Shown here: positions 35,853 through 45,459 of the stretch, one piece after another
How the letters are laid out: every line of letters begins with the position of its first letter
How positions within the stretch are numbered: position 1 is the stretch's first letter
From: Mesotaenium endlicherianum
Taxonomy: Eukaryota; Streptophyta; Zygnematophyceae; Zygnematales; Mesotaeniaceae
Reading direction: 5' to 3'
Assembly (NCBI GenBank): GCA_009602735.1
Contig: WELA01004236.1
Location: 1-62,845, forward strand
Length of the DNA stretch: 62,845 nucleotides
The notes under the pieces: model-generated
Database searches by the model: none
Seen by the model: the letters and a program-made list of their open reading frames with translations, nothing else
Told to the model about the DNA's origin: nothing
Translations under genes and position numbers: made by a program

Positions 35853-37301
35853 ATGAACCAACAAACCAAATGGTCGCAGTTCGGCACCCTCATTTCTGTT
35901 TTCTTTTTCTGGGGATTTGTAGCCGCGAGTAACGACATACTCATTCCGGTATTTAAAAAAGCCTTTAACCTGTCGCAGGCGCAGAGCATGCTGGTATCTG
36001 TGGCTTTTTATGTAGCCTATACCATAGGGTCGCTTATTTATTTTGGCATATCTAAAATGATTAAGCACGACCTGCTGAATAAAATGGGTTATAAAAACGG
36101 CATTGCCCTTGGACTCCTTATCTCGGCCATTGGTACGCTGCTGTTCTATCCTGCGGCCAACAGTTCTTCTTTTACATTGATGATTACCGGGCTGTTTGTA
36201 GTAGGATTAGGTTTTTCACTTCAGCAGATCGCTGCCAACCCACTCGCCATTGTGATCGGCGATCCCAAAACTGGTTCACAAAGACTAAACATGGCAGGAG
36301 GTATCAATAACTTCGGTACCACCATCGGCCCATTACTGGTAAGCTTTGCCATCTTCGGCAGTGTTACCAGCGGTTCCGGTACCGCCAGCATCGAAAGTGT
36401 GAAAGTGCCCTACCTCGTCCTCGGCGCCGCTTTCATCCTGGTGGCGTTGTTCTTTAAGTTTTCATCCATCCCCAATAAAATTGACCTGGAAGATGTGGCA
36501 GCACACGAGGCCGACAGTGAAAAGCAGGTGATGCACCGGTCTTCGGCCACTCAATACCCGCAACTTTGGCTGGGCATGATCGGCATATTCGTATATGTAG
36601 GCGTGGAAGTGGCCACCGCCGCCAACCTGCCCGAATACATGCGGCAGCACATGAACATTCCTACAGATAAGATCGCACCCTTTGTATCGCTCTATTGGGC
36701 CAGTCTTATGATGGGTCGCTGGACAGCGTCTGTGGGTGCATTCAGTGTGAGCATGGGAGCTAAAAAAATCCTTAATTTTCTCATGCCCTACCTGGCATTT
36801 GCCGTTTTCCTTGCGGTGAATGCTATTGCCCGGCACGATATCAGTTCCTTTTATGTATACGGCTTTGTGATCATTGCCATGATCATAGGTGATATCCTCA
36901 GCAAAGGCAATCCCGCACGGATGTTATTGATCTTTGCATCGATGGGCATTACAGCATTAGTGATCGGTATGCTCTCAGAAGGCAAGACCAGTGTGTTTGC
37001 ATTCATCAGTGTTGGACTTTTCTGCAGTACACTGTGGCCCTGTATTTTCACCCTGGCCATCGCCGGTCTGGGTAAACATACCAACCAGGGAAGCAGCATG
37101 CTCATTATGATGATTATGGGAGGCGGACTGGTGAGTTTACTGCAAGGATGGGTAGCTTCGGATCATATACTGGGCATCCGGTATAGTTATGTGGTAGGCG
37201 TAGCGTGTTTTGCTTACCTTGCGTTTTACGCAATCCGTTCAAAAGCTATTTTGAAAGCACAGGGAATTGATTATGATATAAAAACAAGTGGAGCTCATTA
37301 A
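35853..37301 (+). CDS. Sugar MFS transporter (FucP/GluP type)
   Basis: About 482 residues, 12-helix major facilitator of the fucose/glucose/galactose:H+ symporter group. Typical segments are TLISVFFFWGFVAASNDILIPVFKKAFNLSQAQSM, FVVGLGFSLQQIAANP and GSQRLNMAGGINNFGTTIGPLL. The ATG at 35853 is used; an in-frame TTG lies 9 bases upstream. The ROK kinase gene starts 11 bases after its stop, which points to glucose or a related hexose as the substrate. Confidence 0.93.
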   Translation: MNQQTKWSQFGTLISVFFFWGFVAASNDILIPVFKKAFNLSQAQSMLVSVAFYVAYTIGSLIYFGISKMIKHDLLNKMGYKNGIALGLLISAIGTLLFYPAANSSSFTLMITGLFVVGLGFSLQQIAANPLAIVIGDPKTGSQRLNMAGGINNFGTTIGPLLVSFAIFGSVTSGSGTASIESVKVPYLVLGAAFILVALFFKFSSIPNKIDLEDVAAHEADSEKQVMHRSSATQYPQLWLGMIGIFVYVGVEVATAANLPEYMRQHMNIPTDKIAPFVSLYWASLMMGRWTASVGAFSVSMGAKKILNFLMPYLAFAVFLAVNAIARHDISSFYVYGFVIIAMIIGDILSKGNPARMLLIFASMGITALVIGMLSEGKTSVFAFISVGLFCSTLWPCIFTLAIAGLGKHTNQGSSMLIMMIMGGGLVSLLQGWVASDHILGIRYSYVVGVACFAYLAFYAIRSKAILKAQGIDYDIKTSGAH

Positions 37302-37312
37302 AAAAATTGTAC

Positions 37313-38281
37313 ATGGTGAAGAAAACGCAGGGTGTAGAGCCTTTGGCTATTGGAATTGATATCGGTGGCACCAACACCAAATTCGGAATTGTAGATGAAG
37401 TAGGTAATATACTTTTCTCGAACGATATGTCTACCCGGGTTCACAAAGATGTGAACAGTTTCATTGACGAGTTATACAACAACCTGCATCCCTTCATTGA
37501 GCAGGCCGGCGGCATAGGCCGCATCAAAGGGATCGGCGTAGGCGCCCCCAACGGTAATTATTACACCGGCACCATTGAATACGCACCAAACCTGCCCTGG
37601 AAAGGCATTATACCATTGGGTAAGCTGATCGAAGACAAGTTCAAAATACCCGCGATCATCACCAATGATGCCAATGCAGCTGCACTGGGTGAAATGATGT
37701 ATGGTGCGGCACAGGGCATGAAGGACTTTATCATGATCACACTGGGCACCGGTGTGGGCAGCGGTATCGTAGCCAATGGCCACCTTATATACGGGCATGA
37801 TGGTTTTGCCGGTGAACTCGGACATACCATCATCATACCGGATGGCCGCCTGCACGAAGGCACCGGTAAAAAAGGATCCCTGGAAAGTTATGCATCTGCA
37901 ACAGGCGTACGCCTCACCGCGTTGGAATTCCTGGAGAAAAGCCCCAAACCCAGCCTGCTTCGCGCCCTACCGCAAGACAGCATTGACTCCAAAGCAGTAC
38001 ACGATGCCGCCATGGAAGGCGATGAACTGGCCAAAGAGATATTTGAATATACCGGTAAGATATTGGGCATCGCCCTGGCGAACTTTGTCATGTTCTCCAG
38101 TCCGGAAGCCATTATTCTTTTCGGAGGCCTTACCAAAGCTGGTGATATGATACTGAAACCTACACGCGAAAGCATGGAAAACACCCTCATACAGGTGTTC
38201 CAGAATAAAGTGCGGATTTTGGTGAGTCACCTTAAATCGGCAGATGCTGCTATACTAGGGGCGTCGGCGTTGGTGTGGTAA
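37313..38281 (+). CDS. ROK family glucokinase
   Basis: A sugar kinase of 322 residues from the ATG at 37313. It has the phosphate-1 motif [27 protein letters not shown] with the catalytic Asp, [10 protein letters not shown], and [10 protein letters not shown] of the substrate loop. The ROK zinc-site CxCGxxGCxE motif is not present; that region reads [19 protein letters not shown], so it is a zinc-free variant. It forms an operon with the transporter upstream. Its last 32 bases overlap the end of lipA on the other strand. Confidence 0.93.
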   Translation: MVKKTQGVEPLAIGIDIGGTNTKFGIVDEVGNILFSNDMSTRVHKDVNSFIDELYNNLHPFIEQAGGIGRIKGIGVGAPNGNYYTGTIEYAPNLPWKGIIPLGKLIEDKFKIPAIITNDANAAALGEMMYGAAQGMKDFIMITLGTGVGSGIVANGHLIYGHDGFAGELGHTIIIPDGRLHEGTGKKGSLESYASATGVRLTALEFLEKSPKPSLLRALPQDSIDSKAVHDAAMEGDELAKEIFEYTGKILGIALANFVMFSSPEAIILFGGLTKAGDMILKPTRESMENTLIQVFQNKVRILVSHLKSADAAILGASALVW

Positions 38282-39200
38282 GTTTTTCCTGCATCCATTT
38301 TTCTTTTCCCCATCCGGGTATGACGTGTTTTTCACTATGGTAAGAGGAACGCACCAGCGGACCACTCTCCACATAATCAAAACCGAGCTCATATCCTATT
38401 TCACGCAGTTCAGCAAACTCATCGGGATGCACGAAACGCTGAACAGCTAAATGTTTTTTGCTAGGTTGCAGGTATTGCCCCAGGGTAAGTACATCGCAAC
38501 CAACTGTAAGCAGGTCTTCCATACTTTGGATCACTTCTTCTTTGGTCTCTCCCAGCCCCAGCATGATACCTGTTTTAGTACGCATGCCTCCTTCTTTCAA
38601 CATACGCAACACATCGAGACTGCGACGGTATTTAGCCTGTATGCGTACCTGCCTGGTTAAACGCTCTACTGTTTCCATATTATGACTCACCACTTCAGGC
38701 GCAGCATCGATGATGCGTTGCACCTGTTCTGCATTGCCCCTGAAATCGGGGATCAACGTTTCAAGCGTGGTACCGGGGTTGAGGGCCTTGACCGCTTTGA
38801 TGGTATTGTACCATATAATGGATCCGCCGTCTTTGAGCTCGTCGCGGTCTACACTCGTGATCACGGCATGCTTTACCGTCATCAGGTGAATGGCTTCCGC
38901 TACACGCTGCGGCTCATCCCAATCCACCGGTTCGGGCCTGCCGGTGGCTACGGCACAAAAACCACAACTGCGGGTACAGATATTACCCAGTATCATGAAA
39001 GTGGCAGTGCCTTCGCTCCAGCATTCGCCCATATTCGGACAATTGCCGCTTTCACAAATGGTATGTAATTTATGGGTATCCACCAGTCCGCGTACGTGCT
39101 TATAACTGGCGCCAATAGGCAGCTTTACGCGAAGCCAATTGGGTTTTTGAAGTTTATGATCGCTGGTATCAACTTTGGGAACTACGGGTAACTCTTGCAT
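38250..39200 (-). CDS. lipA: Lipoyl synthase
   Basis: A 316-residue radical SAM enzyme that inserts two sulfurs into octanoyl groups on 2-oxoacid dehydrogenases and H protein. It shows [12 protein letters not shown] (auxiliary 4Fe-4S cluster), CTRSCGFC (radical SAM CxxxCxxC), and RSSY near the C-terminus ([11 protein letters not shown]), which ligates the auxiliary cluster. All hallmarks are intact. It overlaps the glucokinase gene tail to tail. A pyruvate dehydrogenase subunit gene in this window (60177) encodes part of one of its target complexes. Confidence 0.97.
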   Translation of the reverse strand: MQELPVVPKVDTSDHKLQKPNWLRVKLPIGASYKHVRGLVDTHKLHTICESGNCPNMGECWSEGTATFMILGNICTRSCGFCAVATGRPEPVDWDEPQRVAEAIHLMTVKHAVITSVDRDELKDGGSIIWYNTIKAVKALNPGTTLETLIPDFRGNAEQVQRIIDAAPEVVSHNMETVERLTRQVRIQAKYRRSLDVLRMLKEGGMRTKTGIMLGLGETKEEVIQSMEDLLTVGCDVLTLGQYLQPSKKHLAVQRFVHPDEFAELREIGYELGFDYVESGPLVRSSYHSEKHVIPGWGKEKWMQEKLTTPTPTPLV

Positions 39201-39236
39201 GGAACGCCTCTTAATCTGGTTCTATGCAAAAATAAG

Positions 39237-40067
39237 TCACTTTCGCTTACCAAAAGTGAGGGCTATATAAGCGTTGAAAAAGAAGCTTTTATCGGGCACT
39301 TGCACCAGGATAGGCATTTTCTGGGAATAATATTCCGCGTTCAGTCCCACTTCAATGGCCGAAAGCAATTCATTGTACCTGCCATAATCGAAGCGCAATG
39401 CAGTACGCAGGTGCGCTCCGGGCACTACCTGCACTTCACCCCATCCCTTGAAAAACCCGCCGCTGCCGGTAATGATCGTAGGATCGAGGAACAGGCTATC
39501 GTTACTGCCATTGTATTTGATGCTCTGCGCTTTGTTGCCGTCGTACTTATTCAGTATGTTGAGATAATAAGGTTTAAGTAATCCGGCAGTAATACCGCCG
39601 CCATAAATGGCCGACACAGCCACACCATTTTTATTACCCTTGCCGCCGATCAGTTTCTGCTGACCGAAGCCCAGTTTGAAATTATAAAAGTTATTGCGCT
39701 TACCATACACATAATTGGAGATGATGGTGAAGCCCGATCCATTGTTGTTGAAAGCAGCGCTTTTATCTTCTTTGGGATGTTTGTGTTCGCCAAACTCCAT
39801 CCACCAAATATTAGTAGTAGTGATGGTCTTGTATTTACCATGCTCATAAAAAATACCCCATCCATCGGTGTTGAATTTGAAGCCATAAGCATTCTGTTTC
39901 TGGTAGATGAGCGCCCCTTCTTCTTCCTGCTTGATTAATTGATTGATTCTTTCTTTTTTCTCAGCTTTTTTTTGCGCCTTTTCAGCGGTCTCTTTCGAAA
40001 GCTGCTTTTGTTGCGCCGATACGATCATGGAACCCAGTATGAACGGAATAAAAATTAGCTTCTTCAC
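39237..40067 (-). CDS. Secreted protein, probably an outer-membrane beta-barrel
   Basis: About 276 residues from a GTG at 40067, which gives a clean signal peptide (KKLIFIPFILGSMIVSAQQ). The frame is open to a second GTG at 40121, but that would overlap the divergent OsmC gene. A lysine-rich coiled stretch (KETAEKAQKKAEKKERINQL) leads into alternating polar/aromatic strands and ends with FNAYIALTFGKRK, a barrel-like C-terminus. I do not recognise a named family; similar proteins of unknown function are frequent in Bacteroidota. Confidence 0.7.
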   Translation of the reverse strand: MKKLIFIPFILGSMIVSAQQKQLSKETAEKAQKKAEKKERINQLIKQEEEGALIYQKQNAYGFKFNTDGWGIFYEHGKYKTITTTNIWWMEFGEHKHPKEDKSAAFNNNGSGFTIISNYVYGKRNNFYNFKLGFGQQKLIGGKGNKNGVAVSAIYGGGITAGLLKPYYLNILNKYDGNKAQSIKYNGSNDSLFLDPTIITGSGGFFKGWGEVQVVPGAHLRTALRFDYGRYNELLSAIEVGLNAEYYSQKMPILVQVPDKSFFFNAYIALTFGKRK

Positions 40068-40111
40068 ATCGTTTGGTTTGATAGCTGTAAATTTATGGCA
40101 AATTTGATGCA

Positions 40112-40516
40112 ATGACTTCACAAATTATTTATAAAGGTGATTTGCGTACCACTGCTACGCACCTGCAAAGCGGAACTGTTATAGAAACCGATGCGCCTAC
40201 CGATAACCAGGGGAAGGGAGAACGTTTCTCTCCTACCGACCTTGTAGCGACAGCTTTAGGCACCTGTATGATTACTACCATGGCCATCAAGGCAAGAACG
40301 ATGAATATTGAGTTGGATGGGGCCCGTGTGGATGTAACCAAAATAATGGTAAGCGACCCTCGTCGCGTTGGCAAGATCGTAGCACACATGTATATGCCTG
40401 CCGGCTTGCATGTAGATGAAAAAACAAAAGCGATCCTCGAGAGAACGGCGCGCACCTGTCCTGTTGAAAGAAGCCTGCATCCTGATGTAGCGCTCGATAT
40501 CGCTTTCTACTGGTAA
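40112..40516 (+). CDS. OsmC family peroxide-detoxifying protein
   Basis: A 134-residue OsmC-fold protein with the two redox cysteines in LGTCMITT and RTCPVERSLHP. It starts MTSQIIYKGDLRTTATH and has the family SPTDLVATALG segment. OsmC/Ohr proteins reduce organic hydroperoxides in the cytoplasm. A second family member lies at 51215-51625. It is divergent from the beta-barrel gene and converges with DUF2851, with a 3-base gap. Confidence 0.92.
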   Translation: MTSQIIYKGDLRTTATHLQSGTVIETDAPTDNQGKGERFSPTDLVATALGTCMITTMAIKARTMNIELDGARVDVTKIMVSDPRRVGKIVAHMYMPAGLHVDEKTKAILERTARTCPVERSLHPDVALDIAFYW

Positions 40517-40519
40517 CCT

Positions 40520-41794
40520 TTAACCGGCATTGAGTATTTTATTGCCCACCGCGCATACCAGGCACCTTTTCTTTGCGCAGTAATGATTACTGAGTTCCGT
40601 CATCGCCTGTGAATCCAGCGCTGAGTGGATGGTTATACCCATGGCCTGCCATTCCCTGGTAATCCTGTTCTGCTCAGCCGGCAATTCCAGTAACCAGGAA
40701 AGCAGGTCGGCTTTTTGATGCACAGCGTTATGATAACTCGCATGGGCAAATAAAAGCGGGATCACCGTGTTGATGATGAGGTTATCGGCCATATACCGGC
40801 CAAGGTATTTGGGTTGCGATTTACTTTCTTCTTTGAAGTGGTAATGCGTGTTCCAGTAATCATCTGCTGCGATATCTGCAAATACAGTTGACAAGGAAGC
40901 AACAGACCGTGCTTCGCAGAACAATGAGTAGAATGAAGGGCAGCGATGGAACAATGCTGCTAATTGCGACAGCCGTATCGTGGGAAACGATGCAGGTCGC
41001 ATACGCAGAAAAGCCGCCGGCAAAGCGGATGGTACCAACTTGTATTTATTCCTGTAGAATGCATATTCCCTTTGCAGCAAAAGTCCATACGCATCCCTGC
41101 CTGCATGGCCCAGCAGGTTAGCCTGCCCCATTAAAAGCGCTTCCAGTTGCGTTCTGCGATTGCGATGACGCGCCAGCAATCGCACTGGCAATGCAGTTGC
41201 CACCTGTTCAAACAATATGCGGTTTACTTTACCTCCGAAATTGCCGGCAATAGAACGCCAGCAGACTTCTTCCCAATCGCCATTGCATTGCTGCAATGTT
41301 TCGAGTACCTGCATGGCTTTCTGTTCCAGTCTTTCAGCAGCCAGCCGTTCTTTCCATGCATACCATGCCAGTGGGGTGAGTGCAGGTAAAAAAGAAGCAC
41401 AGGAAACAGGCATGGGATTATCCATGATGCATCGATAACGCTGCAACAGAGAAGCAGCGATCCTATCTTTCAGTTCGAGCGTAGGTATCCTGTTCCCGTA
41501 ACCATCGAACAATAATTCATCTTCTTCCCATACTACATGCAGGATGATCTTTTGATAATATGGGTCATCATAATGCCGGTGCCTGTTCCAGTCAGACGCA
41601 AGCAGGTGCAGTTCTACAGCGCCCACCCAGGTAGTATTCCCGATATGTATCCATGCTTCCGAGAAATCGGGCCCCTGGTGCAGGTTCAGCATACCACAAC
41701 GCTCTATCACCACCCTTTCTCCCTGCGTGGTAAACAACTCCTTCACATTGAAATACTGGAACTGCCAGATGAATTGCAACAACCGCTCGTTCAT
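40520..41794 (-). CDS. DUF2851 family protein
   Basis: A 424-residue cytoplasmic protein. It shows the DUF2851 start NERLLQFIWQFQYFN and the conserved LNLHQGPDFSEAWIHIGNTTWVGAVELHLLASDWNRHRHYDDPYYQKIILHVVWEED, a region rich in Asp, His and Glu reminiscent of nuclease-type catalytic sites, although that is only a suggestion. The C-terminus ends with CAKKRCLVCAVGNKIL, with three cysteines that could bind metal. It is common in Bacteroidota, with no assigned function. It is followed upstream by maf, 29 bases away on the same strand. Confidence 0.87.
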   Translation of the reverse strand: MNERLLQFIWQFQYFNVKELFTTQGERVVIERCGMLNLHQGPDFSEAWIHIGNTTWVGAVELHLLASDWNRHRHYDDPYYQKIILHVVWEEDELLFDGYGNRIPTLELKDRIAASLLQRYRCIMDNPMPVSCASFLPALTPLAWYAWKERLAAERLEQKAMQVLETLQQCNGDWEEVCWRSIAGNFGGKVNRILFEQVATALPVRLLARHRNRRTQLEALLMGQANLLGHAGRDAYGLLLQREYAFYRNKYKLVPSALPAAFLRMRPASFPTIRLSQLAALFHRCPSFYSLFCEARSVASLSTVFADIAADDYWNTHYHFKEESKSQPKYLGRYMADNLIINTVIPLLFAHASYHNAVHQKADLLSWLLELPAEQNRITREWQAMGITIHSALDSQAMTELSNHYCAKKRCLVCAVGNKILNAG

Positions 41795-41823
41795 ACCTGT
41801 TCATTAAACAGGCAAAATAGAAG

Positions 41824-42429
41824 TTAATGGCTTGCGGAAAATACGTGATTTGACAACTCTCTCACCACCCTGCTCACCGGCAACCCCATTACATTATAGA
41901 AGTCGCCTTCCACACGTTGTATCCCCACCACACCAATCCATTCCTGGATGGCATAAGCGCCGGCCTTATCGTAGGGTTGGTATTTGTCTACATAGAAGAT
42001 GATCTGATCAGGACTCAGGTGATGAAAATGGACTTCAGTAACATCTGAGAAAGATATTTCACCTTCACTATGCAGGATCACTACGCCGGTGATCACCCGG
42101 TGTGTGTTACCGGAGAGCGATTGAAGGATGCGGATCGCTTCATCGCGGTCAGAGGGTTTACCAATCACCTGCCCATCCAATACCACAATGGTATCGGCCG
42201 CCAGGATGGTACTTCCTGCATATTCACCATGATAAGCTTCCTGCACGTACTGCTTTACTGCTTCTGCCTTGCCCCTGGCAATATGTATGGGCACTTCGGT
42301 TACCGGCATTCCTTCGGGGAAACTTTCATCGGTAGATTGCACGATCACTTCAAATGGAATCTCGGCCCATTCCAACAGCATTTTTCTGCGTGGAGATTGT
42401 GAAGCCAGTATGATAGGAGTCTTCGTCAT
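41824..42429 (-). CDS. Maf family nucleotide pyrophosphatase
   Basis: A 201-residue protein of the Maf/YhdE/YceF family, which hydrolyses non-canonical or modified nucleoside triphosphates. It opens with IILASQSPRRKMLLEWAEI and has AADTIVVLDGQVIGKPSDRDEA and LSGNTHRVITGVVI, all family signatures. The ATG overlaps the stop of the prenyltransferase gene upstream by 4 bases, so the two are coupled. Confidence 0.94.
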   Translation of the reverse strand: MTKTPIILASQSPRRKMLLEWAEIPFEVIVQSTDESFPEGMPVTEVPIHIARGKAEAVKQYVQEAYHGEYAGSTILAADTIVVLDGQVIGKPSDRDEAIRILQSLSGNTHRVITGVVILHSEGEISFSDVTEVHFHHLSPDQIIFYVDKYQPYDKAGAYAIQEWIGVVGIQRVEGDFYNVMGLPVSRVVRELSNHVFSASH

Positions 42430-43364
42430 AAATAAAATCCAAAAAACACCATCGACAATATACCCGTCATCATCACCAGTTTTACGATGGTACTGAGTGT
42501 ATGAAAATCTTTGGCTGAATTGGCTTTGAATAATTTAAGCAATATCCATACCAGTGGGGCAATGATCAATACGATACAATACAGCACACTGAGCCACCAG
42601 CCGAACGGGAGAACATAAAACTGGAGAACCAGCAACGAAGCAATGAGTACGATCAGCCAAACTGCGGCATACACTTTACTGGCATTGATACCCCATACAA
42701 TGGGCATGGTGCGGCACCCGTAACGCCTGTCACCCTCCACATCTTCCATATCCTTGATCACTTCCCTGACCAGCGATATGATGAAAGCAAATGCGGCATA
42801 AACAATGGTAAGCCTGAAAAAACGCACTTCATTTGTTTTGACGGCGAGTATATGATTCAGTTGTAAAGGTTGCTTGGACAGGAAAAGGATCATGATCACC
42901 CATGCCGTCAATAAGGAAATAAGGATATTGCCTATGAGCAACTGTTTTTTGAAATTGGTGGAATAAAACCACAACAATATAATGCTCGCCAGGTTGGCCA
43001 GTACCAGGTGCCAGTAGTTGTTCAGCGGAAGCGCTGCAAAACTGAAGAAAAGCCCCAGCAGGCTCAGGAACATGTGCCAGAAAATCACCCATCGCCGGTT
43101 GATGATCACATTCACCACCACTTTACCGGGCTTGTTTACCTGATCAATATTCAGGTCGAAATAATCGTTGATGATGTAACCTGCAGCCGCTATCATTACG
43201 GAAGCAATGACCAGAAAAATGAATTGGCGGGTATCGTCCGGCTGGCTGGCTTCTCCTATATAGATACGTTTGTAAATGCAGTATTCGAACAGCATTTGGG
43301 TAAGCACGATGAACACCAGGTTCGGCCATCGCACCAGTCTGAAAAAAGCAGTAATGAGTTTCAA
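42426..43364 (-). CDS. UbiA-family prenyltransferase
   Basis: An intramembrane prenyltransferase with about 8-9 helices. The two Asp-rich motifs are NDYFDLNIDQVNKPGK (helix 2-3 loop) and REVIKDMEDVEGDRRYG. Bacteroidota members of this type are often named geranylgeranylglycerol-phosphate geranylgeranyltransferase-like. The start is uncertain: the frame opens with ATG codons at 43433 and 43424, but these overlap the upstream KdsC-like gene, while homologous-looking sequence begins at LKLITAFFRLVRWPNL, whose first codon is a TTG at 43364. I use that TTG. It lies in the run kdsC-ubiA-maf. Confidence 0.85.
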   Translation of the reverse strand: MKLITAFFRLVRWPNLVFIVLTQMLFEYCIYKRIYIGEASQPDDTRQFIFLVIASVMIAAAGYIINDYFDLNIDQVNKPGKVVVNVIINRRWVIFWHMFLSLLGLFFSFAALPLNNYWHLVLANLASIILLWFYSTNFKKQLLIGNILISLLTAWVIMILFLSKQPLQLNHILAVKTNEVRFFRLTIVYAAFAFIISLVREVIKDMEDVEGDRRYGCRTMPIVWGINASKVYAAVWLIVLIASLLVLQFYVLPFGWWLSVLYCIVLIIAPLVWILLKLFKANSAKDFHTLSTIVKLVMMTGILSMVFFGFYL

Positions 43365-43395
43365 ATTGGGTATGTATGCTATGCAAGATAATGAA

Positions 43396-43911
43396 CTATT
43401 GGGCCCTGATGCTGAAGTCTTCATTCCAGTCACCCCGCAGCCTCATCACTTTCTCAATCACATCCCGCACGCAGCCTTCGCCTCCTTTGAGCCGGGATAC
43501 ATACAATGATTTCTTCCTGATCTCCTGTGCAGCATCGGCAGGGCAGCAAGGCAGGCCTGCCAGGTCCATGGCTTTTATATCGGGGATATCATCTCCCATA
43601 TACAACAATTGGGTGCTGTTAATATTGTGATTATGCATGAATGCCTTTAGCACCTCCACTTTGTTTTCCACTTTCATCCATACATGCTCTACACCCAGTT
43701 TATTCAGGCGCTCGTTTACTTCATCGGAATTTCCTCCGGAAATAACCGCCACTTTATATCCCTTCTTCACAGCCAGTTGCAATGCATAACCATCTTTGAT
43801 ATTCATTCGTCGCGCCATCACACCGCCGGGCAATACCAGCAGGCTGCCGTCGGTAAGTACACCGTCTACATCAAAGACAAAAGCAGTAATGGGTTTGAAG
43901 CGTTCCAGCAT
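43396..43911 (-). CDS. HAD-IIIA phosphatase, KdsC-like
   Basis: A 171-residue HAD hydrolase without a cap domain. Motif I is VFDVDGVLTDGSLLV, motif II is VAVISGG, and motif III/IV are VEVLKAFMHNHNI...YMGDDIPDIKAMDLAG. This matches 3-deoxy-D-manno-octulosonate 8-phosphate phosphatase, used for lipopolysaccharide core synthesis. Close relatives with the same motifs act on other sugar phosphates, so the substrate is probable rather than certain. It precedes the prenyltransferase gene. Confidence 0.9.
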   Translation of the reverse strand: MLERFKPITAFVFDVDGVLTDGSLLVLPGGVMARRMNIKDGYALQLAVKKGYKVAVISGGNSDEVNERLNKLGVEHVWMKVENKVEVLKAFMHNHNINSTQLLYMGDDIPDIKAMDLAGLPCCPADAAQEIRKKSLYVSRLKGGEGCVRDVIEKVMRLRGDWNEDFSIRAQ

Positions 43912-43932
43912 GCAAAAAAATTGAAGTATCTG

Positions 43933-44172
43933 TTATTTCTGGTTATCGCGCCATTCATAAACCCAGGCGCTCTGTATCATTTCCAGGTGCCCTTCGGTGC
44001 TCTGTTCACGGGTTCCTTCGAAACCGGGCAGTTCCAGTATCCACTCCAGCAGCTCGGTGAAACGGATGCGATATATTTTCGCCTCGGTGAAATCATCGCC
44101 GAACTTTTCATACAGCTTCATGGCAATGTCTTCATGATCATTCCAGTGGATCGGCGGTTCAAAATGACTCAT
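43933..44172 (-). CDS. iscX: Fe-S assembly protein IscX
   Basis: A 79-residue acidic protein starting MSHFEPPIHWNDHEDIAMKLYEKFG and containing the IscX pattern (W-D-A/H...IA..L....P/DD, then IRFTELLEWILELPGFEG). IscX binds the cysteine desulfurase IscS and iron and tunes Fe-S cluster synthesis. It is followed upstream on the same strand by the ferredoxin gene, 99 bases away, separated by a complex hairpin. The iscRSUA genes are not in this window. Confidence 0.92.
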   Translation of the reverse strand: MSHFEPPIHWNDHEDIAMKLYEKFGDDFTEAKIYRIRFTELLEWILELPGFEGTREQSTEGHLEMIQSAWVYEWRDNQK

Positions 44173-44180
44173 AACTTTTT

Positions 44181-44260
44181 AATTAGACAATTCGTCAATT
44201 TGATAATTCGACAATGAAAAGTGATAAGAAATTGTCGAATTGTCTAATTATCAAATTGAC
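44181..44260. repeat. Nested AT-rich inverted repeat between fdx and iscX
   Basis: Segment A (44181-44194, AATTAGACAATTCG) is complementary to 44236-44249. Segment B (44194-44208, GTCAATTTGATAATT) is perfectly complementary to 44246-44260, and 44209-44215 to 44231-44237. The A and B pairings share bases, so two alternative stems are possible. It could be a terminator, an attenuator or a mobile palindromic element. Confidence 0.65.
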
Positions 44261-44271
44261 AAATTATATTT

Positions 44272-44610
44272 TTATTCTCCTAAAAATTGCGTCTGATCGG
44301 GGATTGTGATACTTACCTCTCCTACACTTCCTTCCTGCAATACACATTGGCATCCCAGGCGTGAATTGATGCGCGGGTTAACGGCACGATCAATGAAATC
44401 CTCCTCCTTATCGCTCAGGTCTTCCAGCAGGTGCATGCCATCTTCTACATACAGATGACAGGTACTGCAGGCACATACGGCGCCGCAATTGTGGTGTAAT
44501 TCAATGCCATTATGCAGGCATACCTCCAGCAAACTCTGATCGGCCTTGATGTTGTTCAATATAACCGGCTCCAGTCCCCGCTGTTCAAACTTTACCTTGA
44601 TCGTGTACAT
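44272..44610 (-). CDS. fdx: 2Fe-2S ferredoxin (adrenodoxin/Isc type)
   Basis: About 112 residues from the ATG at 44610, which begins MYTIKVKFEQRG. Cluster cysteines follow the adrenodoxin spacing C-x5-C-x2-C in NCGAVCACSTC, with the fourth in LGCQC. This is the type used with the Isc assembly system to supply electrons. iscX is the next gene downstream. The frame runs upstream to 44658 but without conserved sequence. Confidence 0.93.
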   Translation of the reverse strand: MYTIKVKFEQRGLEPVILNNIKADQSLLEVCLHNGIELHHNCGAVCACSTCHLYVEDGMHLLEDLSDKEEDFIDRAVNPRINSRLGCQCVLQEGSVGEVSITIPDQTQFLGE

Positions 44611-44682
44611 AGTTTCATTTTCCGGTGCAAAAGTATCTGAAAACGAACAAAAAGGCAAAAGACCCTGCCAGAAACGTTTGTT

Positions 44683-45459
44683 TTAGTGGTTAGCATGACC
44701 AAACTGCTGCCGGATACTCTCGCTCAGGGCTTCGTACACTTTGCGCAACGATGGATAGTCTTTCAGTAAAGCCTCGTGTTTATGCAGGGTGCTGGTATCA
44801 TTGCGAAAGGCGGGTCCAGCCTGTACATTCTTCGGGTGAAACGACTGTACCTGACGGGCCGTATCGGCGATGATGGGATAAAAAAGACTAAAATCGATCT
44901 GTTCCGCCGCACAATAATCGGCCGCCAGGTGGTATAAATGGTTGGTGAAGTTGGATGTAATGGCCGCCAGCAAATGCATGCGTTCCCTGGTAGCATCCCC
45001 GGCGCGGGTGATAACACCATTGGTAAATATTCCTGCGATTTTTTCGATGCTTTCGAGTGTTGCTGTTGTATTGCCATCGACTACCATAGTCACAGGGTCT
45101 ATTGTCTGCATGGATTTACGGATCATTTTCATGGGCCACAGTACGCCATAACGGCTGCTTACGGGCTTCAACACTTCTTTGGAAACCGCTCCTGCCGTAT
45201 GAACAATGAGTTCATTGTCTAGCCTGAGTTGTTGGGCAACTGGTTCCAGGCCTGTGTCGCTCACGGCCAGTAAGTAGAGATCGGCACCGGGCTTCAAACC
45301 CTTCAGGTCTGTAACCGCGGCTGCACCCAATAGCTGTGCAAGCGATGCGGCATGCGCTTCCTGCCTGCTCCAGACCTGTTCAATTTCATGGCCGGCAGCA
45401 TGCATAAGCCGCCCCATCACTGCAGCCACATTACCCGAACCTATGATCACAACCTTCAT
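44683..45459 (-). CDS. Rossmann-fold / DUF2520 protein
   Basis: About 258 residues from the ATG at 45459, which starts MKVVIIGSGNVAAVMGRLM, a dinucleotide-binding GxGxxA loop. The N-terminal Rossmann half is followed by the DUF2520 helical half (RERMHLLAAITSNFTNHLYHLA). It resembles NADP-dependent oxidoreductases of the F420/ProC type, but no substrate is known. It is divergent from the alpha/beta hydrolase gene with only 14 bases between starts. Confidence 0.87.
   Translation of the reverse strand: MKVVIIGSGNVAAVMGRLMHAAGHEIEQVWSRQEAHAASLAQLLGAAAVTDLKGLKPGADLYLLAVSDTGLEPVAQQLRLDNELIVHTAGAVSKEVLKPVSSRYGVLWPMKMIRKSMQTIDPVTMVVDGNTTATLESIEKIAGIFTNGVITRAGDATRERMHLLAAITSNFTNHLYHLAADYCAAEQIDFSLFYPIIADTARQVQSFHPKNVQAGPAFRNDTSTLHKHEALLKDYPSLRKVYEALSESIRQQFGHANH

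Noticed and set aside
44238..44250. TTGTCTAATT in the iscX-fdx hairpin as a further CarH operator
   Set aside because: It is part of a palindromic AT-rich hairpin far from the light cluster; the similarity is probably chance.
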